Below are positions 63,106-64,000 of a DNA stretch of 64,000 bases, piece after piece. The notes below the pieces were generated by a model that was not told where the DNA came from, made no database searches, and saw nothing but the letters and a program-made list of their open reading frames with translations. The DNA is from Pseudomonas agarici (GTDB taxonomy: Bacteria; Pseudomonadota; Gammaproteobacteria; Pseudomonadales; Pseudomonadaceae): positions 62,001 through 126,000 of the forward strand of contig NZ_FOAR01000005.1 in assembly GCF_900109755.1 (NCBI RefSeq), written 5' to 3'. The translations under genes and the position numbers were made by a program. Position 1 is the first letter of the stretch, and each line of letters begins with the position of its first letter.

Positions 63106-64000
63106 ATGAACTGCAAACACCTGTTTCCCGCTGTCCTGTCCTTGAGCCTGGCCGTGTTGCTATCTCAGGCTGTCGAGGCCCGTGAGCTGAAATCTATGGG
63201 CATCAGCCTCGGCTCGCTCGGCAACCCGTATTTCGTCACCCTGGCCGACGGTGCCAAGGCCCGGGCGCAGGAATTAAACCCGAATGCCAAGGTCACCTCA
63301 ATGTCCGCCGACTATGACCTGAGCAAGCAATTCACCCAGATCGACAACTTCATCTCCGCCGGCGTCGATCTGATCTTGTTGAACGCGGTCGATCCAGCGG
63401 CCATCGAGTCGGCCATCAAGAAAGCCCGCAAGGCAGGGATCGTCGTGGTGGCCGTGGACGTCAGCGCCAAAGGTGCGAATGCCACTGTGCAGACCGACAA
63501 CGTCGAAGCCGGCAAGCTGGCTTGTCAGTTCATCGTCGACAAGCTGGCCGGCCAGGGCAATGTGATCATCCAGAACGGTCCGCAAGTGACGGCGGTCACC
63601 GACCGGGTCAGTGGTTGCAAATCCGCGCTGGAGGCCGCGCCGGGGATCAAGCTGCTGTCCGCTGACCAGGATGGCAAGGGCTCCCGCGAAGGCGGCCTGA
63701 ACGCTATGCAGGGTTACCTGACGCGCTTCCCGAAAATCGACGGCCTGTTCGCCATCAACGATCCGCAGGCCATTGGCAGCGATCTGGCCGCCAGGCAGTT
63801 GAAGCGTGGCGGCATCGTCATTACCTCGGTGGACGGCGCGCCGGATATCGAGAACGCGCTGAAAACCGAAACCTCGATCCAAGCCTCGGCTAGCCAGGAT
63901 CCCTGGTCCATGGCGCGCACCGCGGTGAATATCGGCAATGACCTGCTCAACGATAAGCCACCGGTTGAGGAAGTGACTCAACTGACGCCGAAGCTGATCA
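63106..64000 (+). CDS. CUT2 sugar ABC transporter substrate-binding protein, partial
   Basis: The frame starts at ATG 63106 (AAGAG upstream) and runs off the right edge after 298 residues. A signal peptide (to about residue 25) is followed by a periplasmic-binding-protein fold: MGISLGSLGNPYFVTLADGA, ISAGVDLILLNAVDPAAIES and GKLACQFIVDKLAGQGNVII. Ribose, inositol and polyols such as erythritol are candidate ligands. Given the iol operon 23 kb upstream, inositol is possible but not shown. Confidence 0.88.
   Translation, partial: MNCKHLFPAVLSLSLAVLLSQAVEARELKSMGISLGSLGNPYFVTLADGAKARAQELNPNAKVTSMSADYDLSKQFTQIDNFISAGVDLILLNAVDPAAIESAIKKARKAGIVVVAVDVSAKGANATVQTDNVEAGKLACQFIVDKLAGQGNVIIQNGPQVTAVTDRVSGCKSALEAAPGIKLLSADQDGKGSREGGLNAMQGYLTRFPKIDGLFAINDPQAIGSDLAARQLKRGGIVITSVDGAPDIENALKTETSIQASASQDPWSMARTAVNIGNDLLNDKPPVEEVTQLTPKLI

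Overview
The window reads as a chromosomal segment of a Pseudomonas of the P. fluorescens group. This rests on a MtlE/MtlR mannitol system, a CobN chelatase operon with ChlI/ChlD-like partners behind a cobalamin riboswitch, Pseudomonas-typical DUF2388 and DUF2946 proteins, and GC-rich codon use. No rRNA, tRNA, CRISPR array or phage module was seen. Family assignments come from reading the proteins by eye; no database search was run.

Layout. (1) 1-6872, minus strand: the start of the mannitol ABC operon (MtlF fragment, MtlE) and its AraC-type activator MtlR. They are separated by a degenerate 3.8 kb mobile element (about 2101-5928). Its inverted ends each carry three 20-bp sites with identical spacing. 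It holds two DUF2157 membrane-protein genes (one frameshifted at a run of seven G) and remnants of a resolvase and a transposition ATPase. (2) 7006-18482: CobF, a putative glycoside hydrolase with a convergent glycosyltransferase, then a cobalamin riboswitch driving CobW, CobN, a ChlI-like AAA+ protein and a VWA protein. (3) 18571-27822: an HPP membrane protein, then a minus-strand operon of an argininosuccinate-lyase-type enzyme, a polar amino acid ABC transporter, two NodB/PuuE-type hydrolases and an MFS carrier, with a divergent LysR regulator. This looks like an uptake and catabolic pathway for an unidentified nitrogen compound. (4) 28528-37271: the RpiR-type repressor IolR and inositol genes iolC-iolE-iolB-iolI-iolD-iolG, with a GGAA-N6-TTCC operator-like site in the promoter region. 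(5) 38310-57125: a type III secretion gene cluster. (6) 57989-60122: DUF2388, DUF2946, SCO1/SenC and PCuAC proteins, the last two for copper delivery. (7) 60443-64000: a CUT2 (ribose/inositol type) sugar ABC transporter running off the window end, preceded by two LacI-family operator-like palindromes.

The type III cluster is the most interesting part. Its order (split secretin, SctI, J, K, L, N, O, Q, R, S, T, U in one overlapping run, with SctD and SctV in a second block) matches the rhizobial Rhc / P. syringae T3SS-2 lineage rather than Hrp1, Ysc or Inv. The C-terminal secretin half resembles the Tad-pilus secretin CpaC/RcpA. It is followed by a CpaD-like lipoprotein and a TadD-like TPR lipoprotein, so the outer-membrane part looks borrowed from a Tad system. 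SctU has TGDG where the autocleavage motif NPTH is expected. SctQ has a well-placed internal start. No translocators, gatekeeper, needle-length ruler or effectors were recognised. A large winged-helix/NB-ARC/TPR regulator lies convergent to the end of the operon.
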